Shown here piece after piece: positions 1-6,832 of a DNA stretch of 42,692 nucleotides; the stretch's first letter is position 1; each line of letters starts with the position of its first letter. Position numbers and translations under genes: made by a program. Source of the DNA: an uncultured Oscillospiraceae bacterium (GTDB lineage Bacteria; Bacillota; Clostridia; Oscillospirales; Oscillospiraceae). The notes below the pieces were generated by a model. It did no database searches. It was not told the origin of the DNA and worked only from the letters and a program-made list of their open reading frames with translations. The stretch is taken from contig CAKTPR010000003.1 of assembly GCA_934591725.1 (NCBI GenBank), forward strand, positions 1-42,692. Direction: 5' to 3'.

Positions 1-78
1 TTCAAGGTTCAGTGCAGAGCTCATATTTTTATTGACTTTTGCCCTGCCGTGCATTACACTGAACTCGTATTTAGACAT
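1..78 (-). CDS. Partial unknown protein, N-terminus only
   Basis: An open minus-strand frame starts with ATG at 78 and runs off the left edge without a stop (26 residues, beginning MSKYEFSVMHGRAKVNKN). A weak GGAAAC ribosome-binding site precedes the ATG. I do not recognise the family from so short a piece. The intact frame and position, divergent from the next gene, make it plausible, but it could be a chance frame. Confidence 0.4.
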   Translation of the reverse strand, partial: MSKYEFSVMHGRAKVNKNMSSALNLE

Positions 79-190
79 AGTTTCCAAAGATTTTGTTCCT
101 GTCCACAATGACAAAATTTGAAAAAATTTCATCTTTTTAAGACAGTTGAACGAATTGTTTACAATCTGTCCAAAATATGGAGGTGCATAT

Positions 191-1159
191 ATGGAAAAGT
201 CGAAGCTAACCACAGATATTTTTGACGGGCAAGAGCATTACAGATTCGCAGATGCAGACTTATCTGGCTACAACACGGCATTTCCGGACAGTCTTATTTC
301 GTTTATGTATATGAACGTAACATCTGCGAACAGCGCGATGGACAGCTTTGAGCAGATGGTCGGCCGACTGTTCACAGAAAAAGACACGAAGGTTCTGACC
401 AAGTGTTCTTATGCTGCCGAGCTTTACCTTGAATCCCTAACAGCACTCAGCATTTATTTCCTGCCGCTTGAGCTTGAGTACAAGCCCTTAATAGAGAAGC
501 TGCGCGAAACACAATTCAGCGATTACGCTCGACAGAGAATAAGCTTGACTAAAATAAAAACTGCACGAAGGAAAACTTCCCTCATGCAGGAGCAGCTTTT
601 ACGGTTAGCGGATAGTGTATTTGATGCGGATTCAAGTTCGGAGTCGAACCTCGAACGCTTGACGGCATACTACCAAGCCAATCCCCGCAGGAGTTTGCCG
701 TATAAATTTTTGCCATTAACTACGACCTATGAGCTTGTAGACAACAGATATTTTACTGAGGTGCTGAACGCACCGGATATGCTCGAGCTTATAAATTTTC
801 ACGTTTGTGAGTGCATCCGGCAGAACATAAAAATGCGCAGGTGCAAGAACTGCGGCAGGTATTTTGCACTGACTGGGCACGCCGGAACGGACTACTGCGA
901 CCGTCCGTTCGGACCCAACGGTAGGTCATGCAGAATGGTTGGGGCATCGAAGGTGTGGGCAGAGAGAAAGAAAAGTGATGATGTATTCTCGGCATACCGC
1001 CGCGAGTACAAGAAACGCTTTGCGCATATCGCTGCAGGCAAACTTACACAGGAACAGTTCTTGCAGTGGGCAGCAGAGGCGCGAAAGGAGAAACTCAAAT
1101 GCGCCGCCGGGATCATCACCATGGAAGCGTATCTCGACTGGTTGAAGAACTCCAAGTAA
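191..1159 (+). CDS. DUF6076-like protein with C-terminal zinc finger
   Basis: A 322-residue protein of unknown function. The start at 191 is chosen because GGAGG lies at 179-183 with a normal spacer; an earlier in-frame ATG at 146 has no such site. The N-terminal two thirds is helical-looking and has no motif I recognise. From about residue 217 there is a Cys cluster, CKNCGRYF followed by YCDR and SCR, that looks like a Zn-binding ribbon. The C-terminus is Lys/Arg rich with an EEF/EQF-type repeat. The layout resembles the DUF6076 proteins that are common as single genes in Clostridia, often in mobile or variable regions. It is followed by its own terminator, so it is probably monocistronic. 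The family assignment is from memory of the Cys pattern and is moderate; the coding call is firm. Confidence 0.75.
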   Translation: MEKSKLTTDIFDGQEHYRFADADLSGYNTAFPDSLISFMYMNVTSANSAMDSFEQMVGRLFTEKDTKVLTKCSYAAELYLESLTALSIYFLPLELEYKPLIEKLRETQFSDYARQRISLTKIKTARRKTSLMQEQLLRLADSVFDADSSSESNLERLTAYYQANPRRSLPYKFLPLTTTYELVDNRYFTEVLNAPDMLELINFHVCECIRQNIKMRRCKNCGRYFALTGHAGTDYCDRPFGPNGRSCRMVGASKVWAERKKSDDVFSAYRREYKKRFAHIAAGKLTQEQFLQWAAEARKEKLKCAAGIITMEAYLDWLKNSK

Positions 1160-1160
1160 G

Positions 1161-1206
1161 AAAAGCCAAGCCACCGACCGTCGGAGATCGGTGTCTTGGC
1201 TTTTTC
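1161..1206 (+). terminator. Intrinsic terminator of the DUF6076-like gene
   Basis: Two bases after the stop codon, an AAGCCAAG/CTTGGCTT stem is extended by an inner ACCGA/TCGGT stem and followed by TTTTTCTTT. This is a textbook intrinsic terminator on the plus strand. Confidence 0.9.
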
Positions 1207-1609
1207 TTTGAATATAACGTGGCAGAATTTGAACGGTCGAGTTACATGTTGATGCGCGGGATGCTGAACATACAGCAAAAGATGCAGCCCACAAAGATCA
1301 GCATCAAGAAAAATGCAAACTCGAATGTGGAAATACGCCTTATAATATGTTACAATAAAATACACTAATTATAGCAGCGAGCTTGGGAGACTGCATGGTG
1401 CGAAGCTGCTACAAGCGGCTGGACGCTTTGGACGATGAACAACTCCGGCAGGAATTTTCATCGGCTCCGGCTGAGATTGCAACGGTTGCCTTATCACTCA
1501 AGTCATACAGATTTTGCAGCGGTATTGCCTTAAGTGTATCCTGTAGCAAGACCATCGTACAACATTGATTGAGGAAAGTATAATTGTATGCTTTTAGCAA
1601 AATTAACTA
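1207..1609. other. Gene-free stretch with possible relic
   Basis: No convincing gene is seen. On the minus strand, about 1254-1352, an open frame without a usable start encodes a short hydrophobic tail (about 33 residues, with FAFFLMLIFVGCIFCC) ending in TAA, which could be the C-terminus of a lost membrane protein. A 57-codon plus frame from 1394 has a fair ribosome-binding site, but no recognisable similarity and unremarkable composition. TATAAT at 1579-1584 lacks a good -35 partner. Confidence 0.4.
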
Positions 1610-1639
1610 TTGACGAGAGCTGCGAAGTTGTTGTATCTT
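1610..1639 (+). promoter_or_regulatory. Candidate promoter of the LysR-type gene
   Basis: TTGACG (1610-1615) and TATCTT (1634-1639) are separated by 18 nt and lie about 30 nt upstream of the lysR-type start. An imperfect TCCT-GTAT-AGGA dyad at 1647-1658 overlaps the ribosome-binding site. Confidence 0.5.
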
Positions 1640-1669
1640 TAACATATCCTGTATAGGAGCGATGCTTGT

Positions 1670-2599
1670 ATGAATTTACTGCACTTGTATTACTTCTGCA
1701 AGGTAGCAGAACTGCAGCACTTTACGAAAGCCGCGGCGGCGCTTTACATTTCTCAGCCCAGCCTTTCCGGGGCGATGTCCACTCTTGAAGCAGAACTTGG
1801 CATAGCGCTATTTGAGAAGAACGGCCGAAATGTCCAGCTGACAAAATACGGCAATATCTTTTATCAGTATGTCAGAGACGCGCTGCAAATACTCGATGAG
1901 GGTGTGGCGGCGGTAAAAGAGTTCACCGGAGATACCAGCGGCAGCGTGGATATAGGCTGCATTTCGACGATTATGGGGTCATATTTCCCGAAAGTAATGA
2001 CAGCGTTCCACGAAAAATATCCGGATATAAAGCTCAACATATATGTTGGTCAGACCAACGAAATAATTGGCGCCGTTAAATCAGGCAAATTCGACGTAGG
2101 ATTTTGTACATATAAAGCGGAATGCCCTAATTTGTACTTTGTCCCTGTTTTGTCCCAGCCCGCTGTGGCAGTGGTCAGGAATGATCATCCGCTGGTAAGC
2201 CGTCAGGCAATCTCGCTTAGGGAACTCAAAGGAGAGACTATTATCTCCTATTCATTAAATCAGCCGATCGGACAGCAGTTCCACACCCTGCTCTGTGAAC
2301 ACGGCATGGAGGGAACATTCAGTTACTGTACAGAAATAATTATGGGCGGCATGATCAGCCAGGAAAAAATAAAATCGGGGCATGGGAAAGTTGGTCTTAT
2401 GATCTATTCGCCGGAACTCAGAGAATTTCAGAACATTTCTGCGATTCCCATTGACGACATTCCAAGCGACTTTCGCCTTGTGGATATGGTCTTTGACAAG
2501 TACCGCAGCAAAATCCATGCAGTCAAGCTGTTCATTGATTTTATTGCCGCGTTCTACTCCTACAAATATAGTGATAAAAAAGAGATACCGCCGTGCTGA
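1670..2599 (+). CDS. LysR-family transcriptional regulator
   Basis: A 309-residue LysR-type regulator of normal family length. Residues 3-60 form the winged helix-turn-helix (typical KAAAALYISQPSLSGAMSTLE recognition region, then LFEKNGRNVQLTKYG). Residues about 90-295 are the periplasmic-binding-protein-like effector domain, starting GSVDIGCISTI. AGGAG sits 9 nt before the ATG. The gene lies beside a divergent CoA-ester catabolic cluster whose two promoters each carry a LysR-type box (6100-6114, 6203-6217). It is therefore the natural candidate for their regulator, probably responding to the acid substrate or its CoA ester; this link is inference. Its last codons form one arm of the downstream terminator. 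Confidence 0.95.
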   Translation: MNLLHLYYFCKVAELQHFTKAAAALYISQPSLSGAMSTLEAELGIALFEKNGRNVQLTKYGNIFYQYVRDALQILDEGVAAVKEFTGDTSGSVDIGCISTIMGSYFPKVMTAFHEKYPDIKLNIYVGQTNEIIGAVKSGKFDVGFCTYKAECPNLYFVPVLSQPAVAVVRNDHPLVSRQAISLRELKGETIISYSLNQPIGQQFHTLLCEHGMEGTFSYCTEIIMGGMISQEKIKSGHGKVGLMIYSPELREFQNISAIPIDDIPSDFRLVDMVFDKYRSKIHAVKLFIDFIAAFYSYKYSDKKEIPPC

Positions 2600-2617
2600 A
2601 CGGCGGTATCTCTTTTT
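2576..2617. terminator. Bidirectional terminator between convergent genes
   Basis: AAAAAGAGATACCGCCG pairs perfectly with CGGCGGTATCTCTTTTT around a 7-nt loop. A-run and T-run on the two sides make it usable from both strands. It ends the lysR-type gene and the leftward operon at once. The left arm encodes the last residues of the LysR-type protein, and the stop codon of the convergent gene begins at its edge. Confidence 0.93.
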
Positions 2618-3134
2618 AAGACTTCGGGTGCGAAGACATACGGTCGAGCGGTATACGGAGAAGCCCTTTTTCAGGAAAATAGAAGAACAGCTCAAAGCCG
2701 CGCTTGCAGCGGAATGTGCATTCTGCGCAGGGATCCTTATCACAGTACGCATATGCGTCCTCATCCGCGAGAGCGAAGATGACCGGCGCCCGCTTATCCT
2801 TGCCGACGAACTTCAACTGCCCGCCGGTAAATGTACGCAGGTAGATCCAATCCGGGGGAGTCCCCACCGGCCAGATGGCTTTGACTGCATTTTCGTTAAG
2901 CCCGCCGAAGATAAGATAGCTGAAGCCGTCGTCAGGCTGAACATCACCTGCTTCGAGTAAAAGCATTTCGCTGCCGCAGCATGAAGGGCGGCCGCCTCCG
3001 CTCTGCATTACGGCCATCACATTGCCGCAGGCTTTACAGCAAAAAAACGATGGCTCGGGTCGACTGATGCGCGGCTTCGATGTGGACCTGCTGCGCAGCG
3101 GTCCGAAACGGAATCTGTCATTATCGATGCTCAT
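2616..3134 (-). CDS. Desulforedoxin-like small protein
   Basis: A 172-residue protein translated last in the leftward operon; its ATG overlaps the end of the CoA ligase gene by 14 nt, so the two are translationally coupled. Residues about 30-60 read FFCCKACGNVMAV...GGGRPSCCGSEML, which matches the CxxC...CC rubredoxin-like iron site of desulforedoxin and of the N-terminal domain of desulfoferrodoxin. The rest does not show the superoxide-reductase His/Cys site, and has a second Cys group (CDKDPCAECTFRC) near residue 140. It may bind Fe or Zn and act as a small electron carrier or a scaffold for the CoA-ester enzymes. Function is unknown; the metal site is inferred from the Cys pattern. Confidence 0.8.
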   Translation of the reverse strand: MSIDNDRFRFGPLRSRSTSKPRISRPEPSFFCCKACGNVMAVMQSGGGRPSCCGSEMLLLEAGDVQPDDGFSYLIFGGLNENAVKAIWPVGTPPDWIYLRTFTGGQLKFVGKDKRAPVIFALADEDAYAYCDKDPCAECTFRCKRGFELFFYFPEKGLLRIPLDRMSSHPKS

Positions 3135-4761
3135 TCTGCACTCCCATTCTGTTGGTCAACTCTTTGGAAAGCAGGTATTTTTTTACTTTGCCGCTCTCCG
3201 TATACGGTATTGCGTCGATCAGCTCTATGCGCTCAGGCCACAGCCATTTGCTGATCTCATGCTGTTTCAGATAATCTGCGACCTGTTCTCTTGTTATCTC
3301 AGTGACTCCCGGCTCGGGCACAAGAAAAGCGCATATACGCTCTCCGAGACGGGAATCCGGCATACCTATCACCGCATGATCGAGAATCCCTGGGAACCCC
3401 TCGAGATTGTCATTTATCTGGTTGATGTTCAGGTTTTCACCGCCGCGCACGATAATATCTTTTTTTCGCCCGCATATTTTGATCCTGCCGGCTCCGTCAC
3501 CGTAGCAGAGATCTCCGCTGTAATACCAGCCCTCATCGTCAAGAACTTCGTCAGTGCTCTGCTGATCGCCCAGGTACCCGACAAATACATTCGGCCCGCG
3601 CGAAGCTTCTTCTCCTACCGTTCCTGGTCCCACCGTGCGGTGCTGTTCATCCACAACGCGGATCTCTATACCGTCGAGCGCCGCTCCCGACCACTTGCCT
3701 TTCCATTCGAGAGCATGCTCAGGGGGGACGAGGACATGAGGTACACTTTCCGTCGATCCATAGCACTCACACACGACTATTTTGTGCGCGTCCCACGCAT
3801 GCTCAAGCAGATAATTAGGTACAGGGGCGCCGCCGCATATATAGTATTTCAAAAACGGAGGCTTTGCCGCCCCGGAGTCGAGCGCTTTTACAAAGTCATA
3901 GACAAACGGCGTGGCGCCCATCGAGTACGTACACTTTTCCGTTGTCATTATATCGATCGCGGATAAGCTGTCAAAGCGTTCCTGCAGGATCAGCTTTCCG
4001 CCGTACAGCATGACAGAGATTATACCGTGGTGGAACCCAGTGGCATGACTGAGCGGAGCCGGCAGGAACATTGAATCGCTTTCAGTCAGACCAAGCGCGG
4101 AATTGAAGGCCAGTTCGCTCGAAATTATATTGTTATGGGTCAGCATCACACCGCGGCTGCCGCGGGTCGTACCCGAAGTGAAAAGTATAAGGGCCGTGTC
4201 ATCGGCGCCGACTTCTTCCGGCGGCAGGCAGGGGAGAGGTTCTTCCTGCATGATCTGCCCGAAAAGGACGGCTTCGGACGTCCCGCCGTTCTGCCCGACA
4301 ATAACTACCTGCGGCGGATGATCAAGGCAAGGAAGCCTTTCAAGTACGTGGCAGCCGAGATCATCTCCGTGATACTCCCTCAGAACAAAATGCATTTTGC
4401 TGTCGAGCAGGCGGATCATTGAAATCCATTCTTGGGTGCCGGCGCGCATACCCAGCGGAGCAATGACCGCGCCGCATTCAATGCAGGCATAAACTATTAT
4501 GACAAACTCTGCTCTGGGCGTGACCTGCAAGGAGACTACATCGCCTGCCGATATCCCGCGGCTCTGCATCCAGCCGGCAAGTCTGCCTGCACGTGCGTCT
4601 ACCTCAGCGTAGGTCAGGCGGCTTCCGAGATCATCGACTATGTATTCGCTGTCAGGGTGATCATGCACAGCGCTGTTCCAATAGTCGAGCAGGGTCTTAT
4701 CCGTCCAGAGCCCGCAGCTCCGGTAATACTGGGCTAGTTTGGGGTTTATTTTCTGCTTCAA
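3121..4761 (-). CDS. fadK: Acyl-CoA synthetase, FadK/YdiD type
   Basis: An AMP-forming acyl-CoA ligase of 546 residues: carboxylic acid + ATP + CoA gives acyl-CoA + AMP + PPi. The P-loop-like LILFTSGTTRGSRGVMLTHN, the CYGSTES motif, GWYYSGDL and GRKKDIIVRGGENLN are all present, and a C-terminal Lys in ESGKVKK is in the place of the catalytic Lys. Blocks such as PAPLSHATGF, GATPFVYD, EEASRGPNVF and the N-terminal GLW.D.(S/T)L.DYW closely match what I remember of E. coli FadK (YdiD), a short-chain ligase expressed anaerobically. I chose the TTG start at 4761 because CCTCC (4771-4775) is an ideal site 9 nt away; an upstream in-frame ATG at 4788 lies inside a hairpin and lacks one. It probably activates the acid used by this cluster. 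The symbol reflects family, not proven orthology. Confidence 0.92.
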   Translation of the reverse strand: MKQKINPKLAQYYRSCGLWTDKTLLDYWNSAVHDHPDSEYIVDDLGSRLTYAEVDARAGRLAGWMQSRGISAGDVVSLQVTPRAEFVIIVYACIECGAVIAPLGMRAGTQEWISMIRLLDSKMHFVLREYHGDDLGCHVLERLPCLDHPPQVVIVGQNGGTSEAVLFGQIMQEEPLPCLPPEEVGADDTALILFTSGTTRGSRGVMLTHNNIISSELAFNSALGLTESDSMFLPAPLSHATGFHHGIISVMLYGGKLILQERFDSLSAIDIMTTEKCTYSMGATPFVYDFVKALDSGAAKPPFLKYYICGGAPVPNYLLEHAWDAHKIVVCECYGSTESVPHVLVPPEHALEWKGKWSGAALDGIEIRVVDEQHRTVGPGTVGEEASRGPNVFVGYLGDQQSTDEVLDDEGWYYSGDLCYGDGAGRIKICGRKKDIIVRGGENLNINQINDNLEGFPGILDHAVIGMPDSRLGERICAFLVPEPGVTEITREQVADYLKQHEISKWLWPERIELIDAIPYTESGKVKKYLLSKELTNRMGVQNEHR

Positions 4762-4783
4762 ATAAATCCGCCTCCAAGATAGG

Positions 4784-4817
4784 ATCATCGACTGCTCCGG
4801 GCAGCCGATGATTTTTT
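4784..4817. other. Intergenic hairpin with reverse-polarity U-run
   Basis: ATCATCG-A-CTGC and GCAG-C-CGATGAT form an 11-bp stem with one mismatch and a 5-nt loop between the acyl-CoA dehydrogenase and ligase genes. The six-T run follows it on the plus strand, opposite to the operon. In the operon mRNA it is therefore an A-run followed by a hairpin directly after the dehydrogenase stop. It could block antisense transcription or mark an RNA-processing site. Confidence 0.6.
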
Positions 4818-5958
4818 AATCGTACTCTTTCTCAAGCATACGCGCGATAGTTGTGCGCTGTATCTGATTGGTGCCCTCGAATATCTGGAACACCTTGGCA
4901 TCTCTCATCAGCTTTTCGACTGGGTAATCCTTGCTGTAGCCGTAGCCGCCGAAGATCTGGACCGCGTTTGATGTAACTTCCTGCATGCAGTCCGTAACAA
5001 AGGTCTTGGTAATGGAGCCTTCTTTCTGCACAAGAGATCCCTTATCCATCATCTTCATCGTGTTGTTTACAAGGCAGCGGCTCGCTTCGGTCTTAATGGC
5101 CATGTCAGCGAGCATCGCCTGTACGAGCTGCTGCTTGATAATGGGCTGACCGAACTGCTTGCGGACCTTCGCATACGCGACAGCCTCATCTAAAGCGCGC
5201 TGCATAATGCCTACGCCAAGTGTTGCCACAAAGGCGCGGGAGAGATTGAGTGCGTTGAGCGCGAGCTTCAGCCCCGTCCCTTCGGGACCGATCATATACG
5301 ATTTTGGCACACGTACATTCTGGAAGGCGAGATCCGTAGTGTTCGAAAGACGGAAGCCCATTTTATCCTCATGCTTGCCGACTATGACTCCCGGCATATC
5401 ACGGTCGATCATAAATGCCGAGATGCCGCGCTTGCCCTTTTCCGGGCTGGTTTTGAAGAAGCTTATGTATATGGATGCGCATTCGCCGTTGGTCGCGAAC
5501 ACCTTTGTGCCGTTGAGTATATAATCATCGCCATCGGGAACAGCAGTCGCACGCATGGCGCCGGCATCCGAACCCGCATCAGCCTCGGTTATGGCAAAGC
5601 ACGCAAATTTCCCCGCTTCTATGATATCCGCAAAATGCCGGGCCTGCTCGGGAGTACCGGCAAGGATCACGTTGCGCAGAGCCACAAAGTTTGTGACGAG
5701 CGTATCGGCATATCCGGCGTCGACTTTGGCAAGTTCCTCATAGATCATTGCAGTAGTTTCAAAGTCCATTCCGGCGCCGCCGTACTCCTCCGGAATCTCC
5801 AGCATATGCAGCCCCATGTCGATCGCGGGCTTAAATAATTCAACAGGGCACTCCCCGGTGCGGTCACATTCGGCGACATACGGCTTGATCTTCTTCTCAG
5901 CCATTTCCCGAACCATCTTGATGTACGACAGTTGATCCTCGGTGTAAAGCAAGCTCAT
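4816..5958 (-). CDS. Acyl-CoA dehydrogenase (first copy)
   Basis: A 380-residue flavoprotein of normal family length, first gene of the leftward arm. It should oxidise acyl-CoA to trans-2-enoyl-CoA or run in reverse, exchanging electrons with ETF. FAITEADAGSD near residue 120 and the C-terminal QIFEGTNQIQR block are classic; the glutamate of FEGTNQ (about residue 361) is the expected catalytic base. The sequence is close in style to butyryl-CoA dehydrogenase-type enzymes. A GGAGGG site lies just upstream of the ATG. Its promoter is at 6039-6068. Together with the ETF genes of the rightward arm it could form an electron-accepting or electron-confurcating pair; substrate is not predictable from sequence alone. 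Confidence 0.95.
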   Translation of the reverse strand: MSLLYTEDQLSYIKMVREMAEKKIKPYVAECDRTGECPVELFKPAIDMGLHMLEIPEEYGGAGMDFETTAMIYEELAKVDAGYADTLVTNFVALRNVILAGTPEQARHFADIIEAGKFACFAITEADAGSDAGAMRATAVPDGDDYILNGTKVFATNGECASIYISFFKTSPEKGKRGISAFMIDRDMPGVIVGKHEDKMGFRLSNTTDLAFQNVRVPKSYMIGPEGTGLKLALNALNLSRAFVATLGVGIMQRALDEAVAYAKVRKQFGQPIIKQQLVQAMLADMAIKTEASRCLVNNTMKMMDKGSLVQKEGSITKTFVTDCMQEVTSNAVQIFGGYGYSKDYPVEKLMRDAKVFQIFEGTNQIQRTTIARMLEKEYD

Positions 5959-6038
5959 TGCGTTCCCTCCATTTTGTTAGGTTATACATTACTGCTGCAT
6001 AGTCTAAACATGTGATACTCGCAGTCTTTACGAAAAGT

Positions 6039-6068
6039 ATTATATAAGATGCTGTGAAAAAACTCCAA
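6039..6068 (-). promoter_or_regulatory. Leftward promoter of the divergent region
   Basis: On the minus strand, TTGGAG (6068-6063) and TATAAT (6044-6039) are 18 nt apart, with CGA just before the -35 element. Its layout is the same as the rightward promoter at 6249-6278. It would start transcription near 6032 and drive the acyl-CoA dehydrogenase-ligase arm. The remaining bases of 5959-6355 hold the boxes described separately. Confidence 0.8.
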
Positions 6069-6099
6069 TCGGAAAAAAATCGTTGTTGCACGCAAACCT

Positions 6100-6114
6100 A
6101 TAGAAATTGCCTAT
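6100..6114 (-). promoter_or_regulatory. LysR-type box 1
   Basis: Read on the minus strand this is ATAGGCAATTTCTAT, a 15-bp ATA-N9-TAT element with the T-N11-A core of LysR-type sites. It lies exactly 31 nt upstream of the leftward -35 element, centred near -75. It shares ATAGGC and CTAT with box 2. Confidence 0.7.
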
Positions 6115-6202
6115 AATTTGTCAATAATCGCGCCGCAGGAAGTGCCATCGACCCTGAAATACAGAAAAATCAAGGCATGAGACACTTGCAAAAAAATTAT
6201 CA

Positions 6203-6217
6203 ATAGGCCGCGCCTAT
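6203..6217 (+). promoter_or_regulatory. LysR-type box 2
   Basis: ATAGGCCGCGCCTAT is a perfect 15-bp palindrome (6-bp arms, 3-bp centre) with a T-N11-A core. It lies exactly 31 nt upstream of the rightward -35 element, mirroring box 1. The likely ligand is the LysR-type protein encoded at 1670-2599. Confidence 0.75.
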
Positions 6218-6248
6218 GAAAAAGCCAAAAAAATCACAATAAAAACGA

Positions 6249-6278
6249 TTGGATTTGAACAAAGTGTTAAGATATAAT
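6249..6278 (+). promoter_or_regulatory. Rightward promoter of the divergent region
   Basis: TTGGAT (6249-6254) and TATAAT (6273-6278) are 18 nt apart, with CGA preceding the -35 element as in the leftward promoter. Transcription should start near 6285 and read the long arm beginning with the thioesterase gene. Confidence 0.8.
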
Positions 6279-6309
6279 TACAGTCGACACAAGGATATTA
6301 CCGACTGTA
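6279..6309. promoter_or_regulatory. Inverted repeat at the rightward start site
   Basis: TACAGTCG (6279-6286) and CGACTGTA (6302-6309) are perfect inverted copies separated by 15 nt, directly after the -10 box. It could be a downstream operator or a 5' mRNA hairpin in the leader of about 70 nt. A smaller GACAT/ATGTC dyad follows. Confidence 0.6.
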
Positions 6310-6355
6310 GAGTAAAGACATAATAATACTCATGTCGTAAAGGCGGGCTTGCACA

Positions 6356-6769
6356 ATGATGACTTTTGAGGAGCAGCAGCGGGCGATAGAAATGCATTTT
6401 CAGCCTCTAAGGGGGCTGGAAAAGGCTCACGTAGAATCCATAGAACCCGGGAAAGTTCGCGTCTCTTTGGTTCTGGACGAGAATATGATGAACTATAAGG
6501 GGACGCTGCACGGTGGTTTCCTGAGCATGGTCGGCGAGGCGGTCTTTGGCCTGGATACCTACCTGTATGACTGCCTTCCAAATGTGACGATGTGTGTGGA
6601 TTATCATTTTATCAGCCCCTCAAGAGTTGGGGATACATTGTTCTTCAGCTGCGAAACTCTGCATAAGGGAAGATCCTCCATTGTTCAGGAGCTGATAGTA
6701 ACAAATCAGACAGGAAAGCTTATCGCATTCGCGCATGCGACTATGCTTCCAATGCCGGGCAAAGCCTGA
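6356..6769 (+). CDS. Hotdog-fold acyl-CoA thioesterase (PaaI-like)
   Basis: A 137-residue single-domain hotdog protein, first gene of the rightward arm. The LHGGFLSMVGEAVFGLD segment (about residues 50-66) is the central-helix signature of PaaI/YdiI-type thioesterases, with HGG and an acidic residue in the catalytic neighbourhood. Family members hydrolyse acyl-CoA to free acid and CoA, often releasing CoA from dead-end or terminal thioesters. Here it may liberate the final reduced acid or rescue CoA. An AAAGG-type site precedes ATG-ATG. It lies downstream of the rightward promoter; the next gene is 63 nt away. Confidence 0.88.
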   Translation: MMTFEEQQRAIEMHFQPLRGLEKAHVESIEPGKVRVSLVLDENMMNYKGTLHGGFLSMVGEAVFGLDTYLYDCLPNVTMCVDYHFISPSRVGDTLFFSCETLHKGRSSIVQELIVTNQTGKLIAFAHATMLPMPGKA

Positions 6770-6832
6770 TATACGTTTTCAGGTCCATATAAAAGGCAAT
6801 TCCTTGTAGTTATTTTGAAAAGGAGAGATTTG

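Noticed and set aside
1394..1568. A 57-codon plus frame with GGGAG upstream
   Set aside because: No recognisable similarity, no codon bias signal that I can judge, and a competing frame on the opposite strand; left as unproven.
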